From Lepidurus packardi (taxonomy: Eukaryota > Arthropoda > Branchiopoda > Notostraca > Triopsidae), in contig JAKZAN010000002.1 of assembly GCA_023053545.1 (NCBI GenBank), positions 10,970,790-11,034,789 on the forward strand: a DNA stretch of 64,000 bases, written 5' to 3'. The notes beneath the pieces are model-generated. The model saw only the letters and a list, made by a program, of their open reading frames with translations. It was not told the origin of the DNA and ran no database searches. Position numbers and translations under genes: made by a program. Below are positions 11,561-23,340 of the stretch, piece after piece. Position 1 is the first letter of the stretch. Every line of letters begins with the position of its first letter.

Positions 11561-13020
11561 ATGAAGGTAAAGTAAAACTTTCTACTTGAACATTAAGAAG
11601 ATTAATCGAATTAACATCATTACCTTGGAATTTTATAGATTTTCGTAGTATTTGCAATGCTAGCAGCCATTGCATCTGCCCAATATGGGGGTCAGGGTGT
11701 AGCGCAAAATTACGGCTCCAATGGAAATACCGGCAGACCGACAGCTGGAAATTCTGGTTACGGCGCTGCTCAGTCTCCGGCTCTGGTCTCGAACCAACTC
11801 GGATCAGCTTCAGCTAATAACTATGGATCAGCACCCTCTTACCCTCAACAATCTGGCCAACAAGATTCAGGCAACTACGGACAAGCTGCTGGTAACAATG
11901 CAGGTTATGGAGCTCAACAACTAGTGGGTAGTCAAAACCAACAACGTCCCCAAGCTAACCAAGGCTACGGCCAACAGCAACAAAACGTGAGTACCAACTG
12001 GCAATAGTGCTAGATTTAGCCAACTTTTTTCTGGGTTAGCAACTGCAGATTCCAAAATACGAAACTGCTTTGGTTAACCAAATCCCACTTTCGGAGAAAT
12101 CTTAAGAAAAGTTTTCGCAGTCAATTTTCCACAGCTTTCAAGTTAACCGCAGACGATCTAAATAAACACACCATAAATAGAGAATTTATTGCAAGAACAC
12201 TTCGAGCTTTTCTTACATTACGAAACTCTTTATAAAAAACTTATATTTTATGTAGAATAACAACGCCAACTCTGGAACGGGTATGCCGTACAACTTCGCC
12301 TGGGCCGTTCAAGATCAACCCTCTGCCAACGACTACAACCACCAAGAAGCCAGTGATGGCAAGGTCGTGTCTGGTTCTTACCGCGTAGCGCTCCCTGACG
12401 GTAACTTTTAGTAGTACTTTTTGGAACTTTTAAAATAAAATTGGAAACGTGACTTTCTAGGACGTACCCAAGTCGTGTCGTACCGCGTCGAAGGTGACTC
12501 TGGATACGTTGCTACCGTTAGCTACGAAGGTGAAGCTCGTTTCGATAACGTACATGGTGCCGGATCCAACAACCAATATGGCAACAGCAACCGTGGACAG
12601 AATGTCGGCTACGGAGCCTCTGGAGCCGCTCTACAAAGTAGCTATGGTGGCCAGGCTGCTCAAGCCTCTCACGCAACCCCTTCTGCCAACAATGTTCGTT
12701 ATGATAACGTACAAGGTGCCGGATCCAATAACCAATACGGCAACAACAACAAAAATCTTGGACAGAATGCCGGTTCCGGATCCGGTCAACAAGTTAGCTA
12801 TGGTGGCCAGGCTTCCCAAGCCTCTCACGTATCCCCTGCTGGCAACAATGCTTATGCAAGCTCTGGCGCTAATTCTGCCCAAGCTCAGTCTTACGGCTCC
12901 AATACTCAACAACAAAACACTGCAACCAACACTGGTTACAGAGCTCCTGCTTCAGCCCAGGGTTCTATTGGCAATGCTGGTCTTCACGTGTCCCACCAAT
13001 CGTCGGCTAGCAAGTACTAG
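11561..13020 (+). CDS. R&R (CPR) cuticle protein, Gln/Gly/Asn-rich, 352 aa (paralogue 2 of 3)
   Basis: Secreted chitin-binding cuticle protein. Exons are 11561-11566 (Met-Lys), 11639-11986, 12256-12400 and 12461-13020. The signal peptide is MKIFVVFAMLAAIASA. Exon 2 is low-complexity, rich in Gln, Asn, Gly and Tyr. The R&R domain is split by a phase-1 intron inside LPDG, the same place as in the genes at 8.9 and 14.4 kb. The domain reads NFAWAVQDQPSANDYNHQ, GSYRVALPDGRTQVVSYRVE, GYVATVSYEGEA. The tail of exon 4 contains a block of about 50 residues, beginning DNVHGAGSNNQYGN, that is repeated as DNVQGAGSNNQYGN with divergence. This explains its greater length. Third and fourth exons are near-identical to those of its neighbours. 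Confidence 0.92.
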
Positions 13021-14284
13021 TACCATTTAATGTCAGCCCGCCATAAGGAATTTCGGACAATTACCGCATGCCCTGCGCTAAACTGAGTACTTTGCAATTT
13101 TCTAACATGTATATTACCAATTTGTAGAGTAGGCCAGTTGAAAATTGTGTAATATATTTTTTTTATTGTACTCTAACCGATACAAATATATTGCATACTT
13201 ATGAAAACAATATGATTACTCTTTATTCCTTAAACTTCGAAATTACACGTTGATAACCCATCTATAAACTTGTCTGCTTCTGAAGCTACCGGAATCTCGA
13301 AAGGCACGCGAGCTACGAGCTCTGAAGCATTAAATTACTTCAGCATAAAATTAACAAAACACAGCAAATTGTACAAATAGAACACTTAACAATGCACCAG
13401 TGAACTATAATGAAGACAAATACACAACCCTCTTTTGATTCAAAATCGTATTAATAGAAATACCAAAAAAATGTTATAATAAAAAATCTAACCGAAATAA
13501 ATCTTGCGCTTATAAAACATAATTTCTGGAAAAGATACGGAAAGTCCTTCGTAAGATTTTTAATTATTAATAGCGGTTTATATTCAGATATTTACTAACT
13601 TAGCTATTTGCTAACTAGAGTGCTAAAGCACTCGCATTGTATGATTTTCCTTTGTCTTCGAAAAGCGTTGACTTTAAAATCCTTTATAGAACAGCTACTA
13701 TTTGTAAGTTATTCATTACAATATTCTTCTTTGTGGTCTTTAAATATACTGACATCATTAAGCCCGACCTCAAAATCAAACACATTTGTTTTTGTTTTAA
13801 TTTGTCTGGTCGCAAGCATTTGTGTGGATAAAAGTGAAAACTTGCTTCGTATCGTGTTTAGATGTAGCCTTTCTAGCTCACTTCTGCGCGCCTGACGCCA
13901 AAGTATAATTTAATGATGGCTAATGAGTGTCTTGGGTTTATAAGGTTAAGATTTCACCACAGATACCCAGTTAGCCATATACTGTACCTCACGGTCGGAC
14001 AAACTCATCGTCGATACCAATTTATCAGTTGGATATACCATGTTTTCCCTTTACTCTGGAAAGAGGATCTAACCAATGAAACTAAATATAAGATGTTGTT
14101 TCACTCTATGACCTTCAGGTGCGAAACTTTCCCTTACTCCTTCCAACTTTATCATACGGCTAGTTCCACAGGCCATCCCTCAACTCTTCAAGTCAGCCAA
14201 CAAATGAATCCAAAAAAGAGATCTTCTCATGGACAAATGACTTCGCGGGTTGTAGAGTACATCCTCTCCCTTTTAACGAATAGG
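13021..14284. other. intergenic, no gene seen
   Basis: AT-rich spacer. The open frames at 13608-13895 and 13913-14332 have no domain or signal features, and the second overlaps the conserved promoter block of the next paralogue. Confidence 0.6.
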
Positions 14285-14322
14285 TATAAAAGGCCATCAG
14301 CTCGTCCCAGTAGAGCATCACT
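14285..14322 (+). promoter_or_regulatory. TATA box and start region, CPR gene at 14.4 kb
   Basis: TATAAAAG at 14285-14292 with TCACT about 33 bases on. ACATCCTCTCCCTTTT lies just upstream (about 14260-14275). Confidence 0.72.
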
Positions 14323-14406
14323 TCATTCCTAGCTCTTGTGCCCTACATCCTGGCACTACTTCTAGCTCGCAATTCCTATTATTCGAAGTATATACCAAAC
14401 CTAATC

Positions 14407-15692
14407 ATGAAGGTAAACTAACTTTTCTGAGTCGATTATTCAGAAAATGTTGCAAAAATTCTTCTTTTGATCTTTTTATAGATCTTCCTAGTACTTGCCA
14501 CGCTTGCAGTAATTGCATCTGCACAATATGGAGGTCAGGGTGCAGTGCACAATTATGGATCCACTGGAAATACCGGCAGACCGACAGCTGGAAATTCTGG
14601 TTACGGCGCTGCCCAGTCCCCGACTTTGGTCTCGAACCAACAGGGGGCAGGTGCTGCCAATAACTATGGATCAGCACCCTCTTACCCTCAACAATCTGGC
14701 CAGCAAGATGCAGGCAACTACGGACAAGCTGCTGGTAACAATGCAGGTTATGGAGCTCAGCAATCGGCGGGTAATCACAACCAACAACGTCCCCAAGCTA
14801 ACCAAGGCTACGGCCAACAGCAACAAAACGTGAGTATGAACGAGCAATAGGCCCGATTTAACCAATTTTTTCTGAGTAAACAACTGCAGATACCAAAGAA
14901 CGAAACTAATTTGGTTAACCAAATCTCACTTTCGGAGAAATCTTAAGGAAAGTTTCTCGCAATCCATTTTCCATACTTTTCAAGCTAACCACAGACGAAC
15001 TAACTAAACACACAATAAATCGTCAATTACTCGCTTTTTTATATTGCAAAACTCTTACCAAACTGCATCTTATGTAGAATAACAACGCCATCTCTGGAGC
15101 CGGTATGCCATACAACTTCGCCTGGGCCGTTCAAGATCAACCCTCTGCCAACGATTATAGCCACCAAGAATCCAGCGATGGCAAGGTCGTGTCTGGCTCT
15201 TACCGTGTAGCACTCCCTGACGGTAACTTTAAGTAGTAATTCTTCGAACTTTTAGACTAAGATTCGAAACCTGACTTTCTAGGACGTACCCAAATTGTGT
15301 CGTACCGCGTCGAAGGTGACTCTGGATATGTTGCCACCGTTAGCTACGAAGGCGAAGTTCGTTTCGATAACGTACAAGGTGCAGGATCCAACAACAAATA
15401 CGGCAACGACAATAGCAACCGTGGACAGAATGCCAACTACGGAACCTCTGGATCCGCTCAACAAGGCAGCTATGGTGGCCAGGCTGCCCAAGCCTCTCAC
15501 GCAGCCCCTTCTGGCAACAATGCTTACCGTAACAATGGTGCTAATTCTGCCCAAGCTCAGTCTTATGGCTCCAATACTCAACAACAAAACATTGTTACCA
15601 ACACTGGGTACAAAGCTCCTGCTTCAGCCCAGGCTTCTCTTGGCAATGCTGTTGTTCAAGGACCTTACAAATCGCCCGCCAGCAAGTATTAA
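14407..15692 (+). CDS. R&R (CPR) cuticle protein, Gln/Gly/Asn-rich, 302 aa (paralogue 3 of 3)
   Basis: Secreted chitin-binding cuticle protein. Exons are 14407-14412 (Met-Lys), 14482-14829, 15078-15222 and 15283-15692. The signal peptide is MKIFLVLATLAVIASA. Exon 2 is the same length as in the 11.6-kb gene (348 bases) and very similar (NTGRPTAGNSGYGAAQSP, NYGQAAGNNAGYGAQQ). The R&R domain is again interrupted in the LPDG Gly codon: NFAWAVQDQPSANDYSHQ, GSYRVALPDGRTQIVSYRVE, GYVATVSYEGEV. The tail is Asn/Gln/Ser-rich and ends KSPASKY. Together with the two upstream genes it forms a head-to-tail array at about 2.7-2.8 kb spacing. Confidence 0.92.
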
Positions 15693-17295
15693 AACTACAA
15701 CTCGTCCTTTCTCGGCTAACATAACGTGACTAAAAACAATCCCTAAATAATGTTGGATTATTAAACAAAATTACATCCCTTACTAATTTGTAAACAATGA
15801 ATAAGCATAAGAAGCCAGTTGGGTATTTGTATAATATATTTTTTCTAGTACCTTCTAATTATTCAACGAGATCAATACATTAACCTATTTCAGTAAATTG
15901 ACTACTTACTTTTCCATAACTTCCATATTTAGAGGTCGATTTGTAAAGGTGAACGCATGCATTTTTACGCAGTAACTACGTGAGCAAATAGATTAACCAG
16001 AAAAGGAAATCTCATAAAAAACATCATTTGCAGCACTTCAGATATTATTGAATGTTATCTTACATAACTTTGAACAGAGAATCAAACTATGTATGAAACT
16101 ATTGTATAGTAGTTACAAATCCAGTTGTAAATAACTTAGAAAGCAAAATTACTACAGCAAAGGGCGTTTACTTTCATTCAATGAAGAAAATAATAATAAA
16201 CAGAAGGTTTCAACTCTTTACTTTGACTAAAGATACTAAGGAGAGCTCTGTCTTAAGAACTGTATTTTAAACTCTACATTCTAAACCAAAGTGTGGTACA
16301 AAATCCTACTGAACTTACCGTTTCGTTGGAGCAGCAGCCACGTATGGATTACAACGCAGTTTTTGGTTAATTCTGAAGGTCAGGATGCTAACTTCCAACC
16401 GCACCGTCAATTTGTTTATTAGTTTCGTTTGTTACAAAATTATCACTGTTTTTGCTTTATCACTTCTGTTCTCTCTATGTATAAACAGAATCACTTAAAT
16501 TGGAAGTATTCCTAATTGCACCTTCTGTTGGGCACGAATGTCCTCTTTCCTGAACCCCCAAAACCGATTTCCATGAGTTTAGGTTTGGGATGTCAAGCTT
16601 ATTTTATGGTATGCTATTTTAGCTTCGTTTGGTTAGATTTCGGACAGGTTAAGCTAGTTCCAGGTTTCGACGCCAGAGAAGACATTCGAGCCCGGACAGA
16701 GTTTCCAGTAGGGTTATGTTTAAATTAAATCGTGTCCAGGAATATCTTTTTTTATCTTTCATGGAGCAGTAAATAAATATGTTCTCTGAATTTAATGGAT
16801 GTATTCAAAATTTTCTCGTTCGAAGGCATCACATACTTGGAAAAGATACCAATCGAGAAGAAAAAAACAAAGATGAAGAACCAGTTCGGGCTAGTGTGAG
16901 AAACATTTGCTATTCTTAGCGAAACCAGTACCAGGCATTAGTGTGTGGTAATTCAGAGTGAAACAAGCTAAGTTTTGCGTGCGTCTTGCAGATCAGCATT
17001 GACTTTTTTAATACTAAATTTAGCTCTCTGTTAATGAATGAATGTGGGAAAGACTATTGACTGCTCGATGAACATTTCTTCCTGTTATATATTAGTTTAT
17101 AAGAAGAGCTCTGTGTGTATTTTGTGAGTTTTGTCGTCTCGGCTTCTATCGTATCGTACGAACGTCAATAAATACAGTTCTTTGAAGTATTATTCACGTA
17201 TCTATATTATTATATCGTCATACGCCTGTATATAAGTTACACCATGCTTTGCCAGGAAAATAAATCGGTTGCATTAAGTATCTGGTTCCGTCAGT
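15693..17295. other. intergenic, no gene seen
   Basis: AT-rich spacer between the tandem array (+) and the following - strand CPR gene; the genes converge here. No supportable coding sequence. Confidence 0.6.
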
Positions 17296-17983
17296 TTAAT
17301 ACTTCGGAGGCGCGGGGTATTGCGGAGCGGGTGCAGGCGCAGGTTTGTAAGCGGGAGGGGGTGCCGGTTTGTAGGCCGGAGCAGGAGCGTACTTGGGAGT
17401 CTCATACTACAGAGAATCAAGAAAAGTAAGTAAAAAAACATTTTAACATTATTGAGCTTAAAATCATTTGTACTTTTAAGCCCGAACGTACCTGAACATC
17501 AGCAATGCTGCCAGAATCACCTACAACCTTGATAGTCACAACTTGGACGCGTCCGTCAGGCAACAATGTGCGGTACACTGCGTTGGTGGTTTGACCATCA
17601 CTGCTCTGCTTATGGTTGTAGTCGTTGGCAGAAGCGGCATCTTGGACGGCCCATTCGAAGCTGTACGGCGCAGGGGGAGGAGGAGGAGCCTGTTTCAAGA
17701 AAATGTGTAAGAATTAGTAAAAGATATAACCTTTAATTCGATAACTGTACATTTAAACTGTAAATTTTGCAAAGAACTTTAAAGTTTAATTCGAGAGCTT
17801 ACAGGGTAGCTTGGCTTAGCGTAAGCCGGCTGAGCAGGAGGCGCTGGGTACGATGGCGGGGGAGGTCCGTACTGGGCAACAACAGCCGTCACGGCAACAA
17901 TAGCAACCAAGATGATGATCTGTAAAGGAAAACCATTGAGTTCAGTAAAGGAGAATCATCCAAAGATATAATTTTACTTTCAT
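17296..17983 (-). CDS. R&R (CPR) cuticle protein, Pro-rich, variant domain, 143 aa
   Basis: Secreted cuticle protein. Exons in coding order are 17983-17978 (Met-Lys), 17919-17803, 17689-17492 and 17406-17296, all phase 0. The signal peptide is IIILVAIVAVTAVVAQ and is followed by a Pro/Tyr stretch (YGPPPPSYPAPPAQPAYAKP). The R&R domain is in exon 3: PYSFEWAVQDAASANDYNHK, then NAVYRTLLPDGRVQVVTIKVV, then GSIADVQ. Exon 4 is a YKPAPPPAYKPAPAP tail ending PPKY. Unusual points are NAVY where relatives have SGSY, and TIKV where relatives have TY or SY, so two positions normally conserved for the chitin-binding sheet differ. A decayed copy with the same NAVY signature lies at 19.1-19.5 kb on the other strand. 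Confidence 0.88.
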
Positions 17984-18035
17984 GTTGTTTGTTTCGAAGT
18001 GTTCACTCGAATGATTTTGGTGATGCTAGGGAAGA

Positions 18036-18044
18036 CTTTATATA
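18036..18044 (-). promoter_or_regulatory. TATA box of the CPR gene at 17.3-18.0 kb
   Basis: TATATAAAG on the - strand, about 55 bases before the ATG at 17983. Confidence 0.65.
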
Positions 18045-19134
18045 TAATGTCCGAGCACGTCGTTGATGTCCCTTTTTACGTATGCCAAAGTTCGAGAAAA
18101 GTGAAAGGAGAAGAGCCCGCCATTCCTTGATCTGAAATTGGTGCTCTGCTCTGCTTTGAAGACGTGCCCCGTGCAATCAGCAGGGATTTTTCGAGGATAT
18201 GGGAAGCGGTCCAAAAGAAATCAGTCCTCTTGGATAAGCAAAGGGAAAGTTCGCTAAAATCATTCCGTACGATCTGGATGCTAGCTATGGCTCTTTATCT
18301 AGCAATGCATTAGGGTCTTCTCAGCTGCTTTCTCTGGTCTAAGTCGACACAATCGATTTTATCTATTTCATTTCGTTACCTTGGTGGGTGAGCGAACACC
18401 CACACATTTATTCAAGTTATGAACGCATATTTAACATATTAAACTCATTTTGCAACGGCCAGTGTAGAGGGGTTATCCTTTAGGTCGTGAGCATATACGG
18501 AATCTGAAAGTATGATGTAACTTTCTGTCTTCATTGCTGGAACAGATCCAGATCACTTTTACTTAACACAAAGCGCGTATTCTAGCCACACCGTTTAGGT
18601 TTGGTTCAATATTCAGATCATTATTGATTCAACTTTGTCACCATCTCTTTTAGATAGACTTAAAAAACTTCAGATTTCGGCATTTTCCATCTACGTGTTC
18701 AGCCAAGCCGATTTTGGGGACAATTGATAACAAATCTATCCGTTCGACTTCTAAATGTCCCTGACACATTTTTGGACTTGCTTTTGCCCGACATTCGAAA
18801 TAGAAAGAGAACATCCACACTCCCGCTCTTCATACCGCATCTCCGCGCCCTATTGATGGCCTGAGGTCTTTAGGGATCAGGACATTCCATACTTGGTTCT
18901 AAGCGCAAACCTCGTCCAACTCCGGTGACCTATTGGAATTGAGCGAGTTATAAACGCAGCGAAGAATGTCAAGTTTGTCAACTCATATCCACTCTTGTAG
19001 TAAGAGCAAAATTTTTCTTGTAGTGAGCAAACAGAACTATCTCCAAGCACACTATGAAAATAAAACTTTACTTTTAACGATGATATTAGCATTGTAGAAT
19101 TTGTCTATATTAAGGAGTAGAATGGTTCCTCTCC
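18045..19134. other. intergenic, no gene seen
   Basis: Spacer between the - strand CPR gene and its + strand broken copy, probably the remnant of a divergent pair. Nothing else supported. Confidence 0.5.
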
Positions 19135-19480
19135 ATGGCCGCTGTTTTGGTTGTGGCATCAGCTGCCAGTGCGTGCCCTGCACCACCGGCGAACAAGCAT
19201 ACTCCAGTTGTTTATCAAATATGTGACTTTTGCTTCATTATATAGAGAGCGTTAATAATGCGACAAATGTGTACACTTCCCCTCCTTCTCGACCTTACAG
19301 TTTTGAAGCTGCAGGGAACGAAGCTCCATCCGGCGTTTTCAACTCTCTGAAACAAAACAGTGACGGTTAAAGCACCAATGCCGTATATCGCGTAGTCTTG
19401 CCTGACGATCGAGTTCAAATTGTGTCCATCCAAGTCATAGGTGATAGCGGCAGTGTAACTGATGTTCAGGTTAGTTGTCA
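19135..19480 (+). pseudogene. broken CPR cuticle gene, relative of the gene at 17.3 kb
   Basis: From 19135 the sequence reads ATG plus a signal-peptide-like stretch (AAVLVVASAASACPAPPANK). Further on it reads PPSRPYSFEAAG, an in-frame stop TAA at 19368-19370, then STNAVYRVVLPDDRVQIVSI and GDSGSVTDVQ up to a GT at about 19471. This matches exon 3 of the - strand gene at 17492-17689, including the rare NAVY and DVQ splice point. The region that should read EWAVQDAASANDYNH is scrambled, and LPDG has become LPDD. A stop, a lost domain core and no recognisable last exon make a pseudogene the best reading. An assembly error alone would not explain the changes. Confidence 0.8.
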
Positions 19481-19649
19481 AGCAGCACGGGTTGAAGGTT
19501 TCTATCTTTAGTACTAAATAAACACGTTTTAAGATGTAGTACGAGATTGTCAAAATCTACCAACCTGCTCCCAAGGTGCACTGAAGAACAAAGAACACTG
19601 GCCGTTAGATCTCTGACGGTCTTCAGTTTGATTACTGTAAATAAATGTA

Positions 19650-19656
19650 TTTATTT
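19650..19656 (-). terminator. possible polyA signal for the 19.8-kb gene
   Basis: AATAAA on the - strand about 145 bases after the stop at 19800. Weak evidence because the sequence is AT-rich. Confidence 0.35.
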
Positions 19657-19799
19657 TCCCCGACATTACGTTCTTGTAATAATCACAAGTAATCATGCAC
19701 AAACCTAACCGAATACCGTGTTTGCCGAATACCAGCACCTTTGCAAAATTTCCATTAATGCAGAAAACCTAGCCAAAAGCCTAAGTTACTCTGTTCCCT

Positions 19800-21725
19800 T
19801 TATTTAATTTGCCCATGGAGCTCTTTCAATAATTCTGTTAGGAACGTTTTTTTAAACAGATCTTCGTCAAACTCATCGGAGCCAGGCTTTGGCAGGTGAG
19901 GCATCTCAGGTCTTAGATCCGGCTCTGGAGCAGCAGGTGCATTGTGGACGTAGTGTATTGAAACCCTATGGTCTCCTTGCGGGGCATACTGACGAATAGA
20001 AGCGTGTTGCTCAATAGCGGGCTTGTTATCCATATATGGAACGACCTGTTCACGATAATCTTGCACCGGGTAGTTCGAATGCCGTACGTGAGACTTATCT
20101 TGGTGATACTGTCTGTGCCCCATTTCTTCAGCTTTATTTTGGCGAAATTGCTCCATCAACTGTTGCAAAATTTCCGTGTCAGGATTTATTTTAGGCATGT
20201 CGGGATAATATCCAGTTTGTCGTTGTACAGGAATCATTTGGGACTGATAATCTGGGATTTGTCGAGCCACTTGTAGCCCTTCTTCGTAACGCGTACCTTC
20301 GGGACTGCGGAAACCGCCGCTGAAGTCATGCGAAGGATACTGTTGCTCTTTTGGCCGATTTGGTGCATAGCTATCAGACTGATAGCTGTCCTGCGGTTGA
20401 ATTGGTCGGCTTACGACGGAATAACCTTGTGGAGGTGGAGGAGCATGTGTTCTTACTAGGATGGGAACTTCCGTAACTTTCGGTTCCGCTGGGGTTCTTT
20501 CGCCTTCAAGATGGGTGATATATTTTATGAGTTGTTTGGGCTCGGTTAGGTTGTTCTTCTTGTAGTAGTCATTGGCTAATACTACTAATCCTCGTTGATC
20601 AGCTGTGTGACCTAATATACCCGAAAACAAAGGCGCGAGTGCCTGGAGGGGATTAATTGGCGGCTTTTTGGTGGACGTAACCAGTGAGATGTAGTCCCGA
20701 CTGGCAGTGTTTTGGAAGTAGTTTGACTGATACATTGGATGACTTGACTGGTATCCATCTGCATACGCTATACCATGATCTCTTGGAGTTGTTGGAGGAC
20801 TAGGCAGTTGGGGAGGAGCACTAAGAGCTGGTTTTTCTGTGATTGGAGGCGAATGAAAACTGGCTAATTCTGTAGGATTAGAGGTCTGGTTTCCAACATA
20901 CTTGACCTTCACCTTAAGATTAGGCGCAACAGTGGTCGAACTGGAGTATGGTCGGACAGAGGCTTTTCTGTATGCATAAGGCTGACTGGAAACTTGAATC
21001 TTGACGGGCGGCCTACGTGGAGGTTGGACAGTTGGGGTGGCATCCTTCGGTTGAACCTGCTTAGGGTGATTTTGTGTCGGGAAGGGACCAGAATTGGGTC
21101 TTGATGACGAGACAAATTGTTGACGCTGGCTGTTGAAGTTATGGCCCCCAAATGTTGTGATTGACGTTCCAACATCTAAGGTCCGTCGGGTTACAGGCTC
21201 CTGCTTGGGAACGGGCGAAACTGTACTGGTATTTTTCACAACAGGAATCCAGGAAGAGTCCTGCGTCGGAACGTTTCCTGATCGCGAGGTCTGTAACTAT
21301 CCAGAACAAAAAAATATGGGTTAATTTATGACACAGATTCCTGCCCTAGTTCTGCCTACTAGATAAACTTGTTTCTGTGAAGATATAAGAAATTCTTACA
21401 TAAGCTCCAATATTCTCAGCACGGATAATATGGGGTTGTTGGGATTTATATTCGTTGTCGCAATCCACAATATTCCATACTCCAATCAATATCAACGAAA
21501 ATACCTAAATTAATACTTGAGTAAGTAGAGAGCGAGAGTAGTGATGCTAAACCCACGTTTTTGTAGGTTTATCAATAGAGGACTGTTAAGTTAATTTTGA
21601 ATTGAAAGCAAAGGCATCCATTTTATTTATCTGTTTACTTTACAACTACACTAGCAATATTTATGGTAAGTACAGAATCGGAATAAGAATCCAATAAGGA
21701 ATCTGAATCTTACCGGAAGCTTCAT
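19800..21725 (-). CDS. secreted Pro/Gln/Tyr-rich protein of unknown function, 535 aa
   Basis: I do not recognise a family. Exons in coding order are 21725-21714, 21504-21400 and 21290-19800, all phase 0. The spliced start MKLPVFSLILIGVWNIVDC is a clear signal peptide. The mature protein is rich in Pro, Gln, Ser, Tyr and Arg. It has one more ordered-looking segment (LQALAPLFSGILGHTADQ and then a helix-like LTEPKQLIKYITHLEGE) and a charged, possibly helical C-terminus (DEFDEDLFKKTFLTELLKEL). No R&R consensus, transmembrane helix or cysteine-rich chitin-binding motif is visible. The tiny first exon, the TATA promoter and the place in the cluster match the cuticle genes, so a role in cuticle or another extracellular matrix is likely but is inference. 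Confidence 0.8.
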
Positions 21726-21913
21726 TGGAGGAATCCGGTATAGCCTGCAAACTAGATACTTGTACAGGTATAGAGGCTTAACACAGTACACTGTTCAAGG
21801 ATCAAGTAAATTGGGCGGCGTCACTTGCTAAAACCTGCCGTTGCAGCGAATCTCCAAACTTGGACTGAGGAAAATAACACGCACAACTCTAATAAAGTTG
21901 TTTTAGGTGTATC

Positions 21914-21921
21914 TATTTATA
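21914..21921 (-). promoter_or_regulatory. TATA box of the secreted protein gene at 19.8-21.7 kb
   Basis: TATAAATA on the - strand about 190 bases before the ATG. The distance implies a longer 5' leader or another start. Confidence 0.4.
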
Positions 21922-23340
21922 ATACCCTTCTCGGTTAAGTCGTTCTACTAGCCTAAGAGGTACAGGTTTGGAACTGGTAGAAAACGTAGGATACATAGTT
22001 CCTTCGCCTTTGCCGTTCGGTCACTGCCGGTCAGGTTGGCTGACCATCCCATTACGTGTCCCCTATGCGCTACGGTAACCCGACCTGTTAGAGAAATACA
22101 TTTTAAAATAACGACACATTTCGATCCGAAATCCTTTGGGCGGAGGGCTCTATTTTTTCCTTAACTGAAATACGTTGACTTAAAAACTAGTTTTCTTCTT
22201 TTTATGGTTATTTCTGAGTGGCCAGGAGGAACAAAAACGGTAGCGTAGACAACGGGTTCGCAACTCGTTTGTAACTTCGTACACCCTCACCCACAGTATA
22301 CATAGGTTTCACAGTAGGCTAACACTACTGTGCAGTAGGTTTCACAGTTGGCTAACACTACAGTAGGCTAAAACTACTGTTTCACAGTTGGCTAACACTA
22401 GAGTAGGCTAACACTACCGACTTTGTCGGTCTCAAGAGGGTTTGCGGGTACGAAAATTTACATGAGGGATGGATTCACAGACTTGGCCATCGTCACCTCA
22501 GGGAGACATTCCTAATCTACTAGAAACAAGGTTCGAGCAGAGAAGAAAACATTTACAGAACGGGGGACTGGTGGCGTTTCTTTCGGGAACATTAGGGAGT
22601 TTTAGGCCGTCGTAATGTCCGACCTGCATTGGTTTTGTAAACCGTCGGGACCTCTTTTCAGCTGCACTGCGAGTTTAGCAAATGTACTACCTTTTGATAT
22701 TCTGGCCTTTTACCTGAATCTTCTCTTGCGACTGAGAAAGTAGGTCCAAAACCTTGACAGTGGAAGCTACCCTTGTTATTCCAAATCCGTGTAAACCTTA
22801 ACTGTGTAACTTCAGTTACGAACCCCTTGATTGCACGCATTCCTGGGGAAGCACCCCAATTATGTAATGACTAATTTAACTAAAAAGCCGCAGGTATAAA
22901 TTGCTCTTACTTTGCAAAGCATTCTAGTTTGAGCTATTCCAACGCTTTTTCCTTTCTTTTTTTCATATAATTTGTGATTTTCTTTGTTTATTTCTTTTCT
23001 CTATAACATACGTGTAAATTAAAAGCTATTTTAAATAGGTAGTTTTTCCCACAAACTAGTTTTTCCACCGCATAATTTACAAATGTATGTAGGAAGTCGT
23101 TTTTTTCTCTTTTGAGGTTCGATTTTAAGTAAGAAATTAAGTAACTCGGACATTTTCTTTCTTATTTTTATTTTCAAAACTTGACATGGTATATTTACAT
23201 ACTTTACGGTAATTTACTAATCCATACACTGAAGCCGCATTACTATACTACGACATTTTAACCAAGTTATGTAGAGTGCGTATGATAAAAAGCATTCCTA
23301 TAGACAGTGAATTGTTTATACTTTCAGTGATAGTGATAGT
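21922..23340. other. intergenic with short degenerate repeats
   Basis: No gene seen. 22307-22420 repeats TTTCACAGTTGGCTAACACTA with variation four to five times. Confidence 0.55.
22307..22420. repeat. degenerate short tandem repeat (GTAGGCTAACACTAC family)
   Basis: Units TTTCACAGTAGGCTAACACTA, TTTCACAGTTGGCTAACACTA and CAGTAGGCTAAAACTACTG alternate. CAGTAG and CTACTG within the unit make local inverted repeats. Confidence 0.7.
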
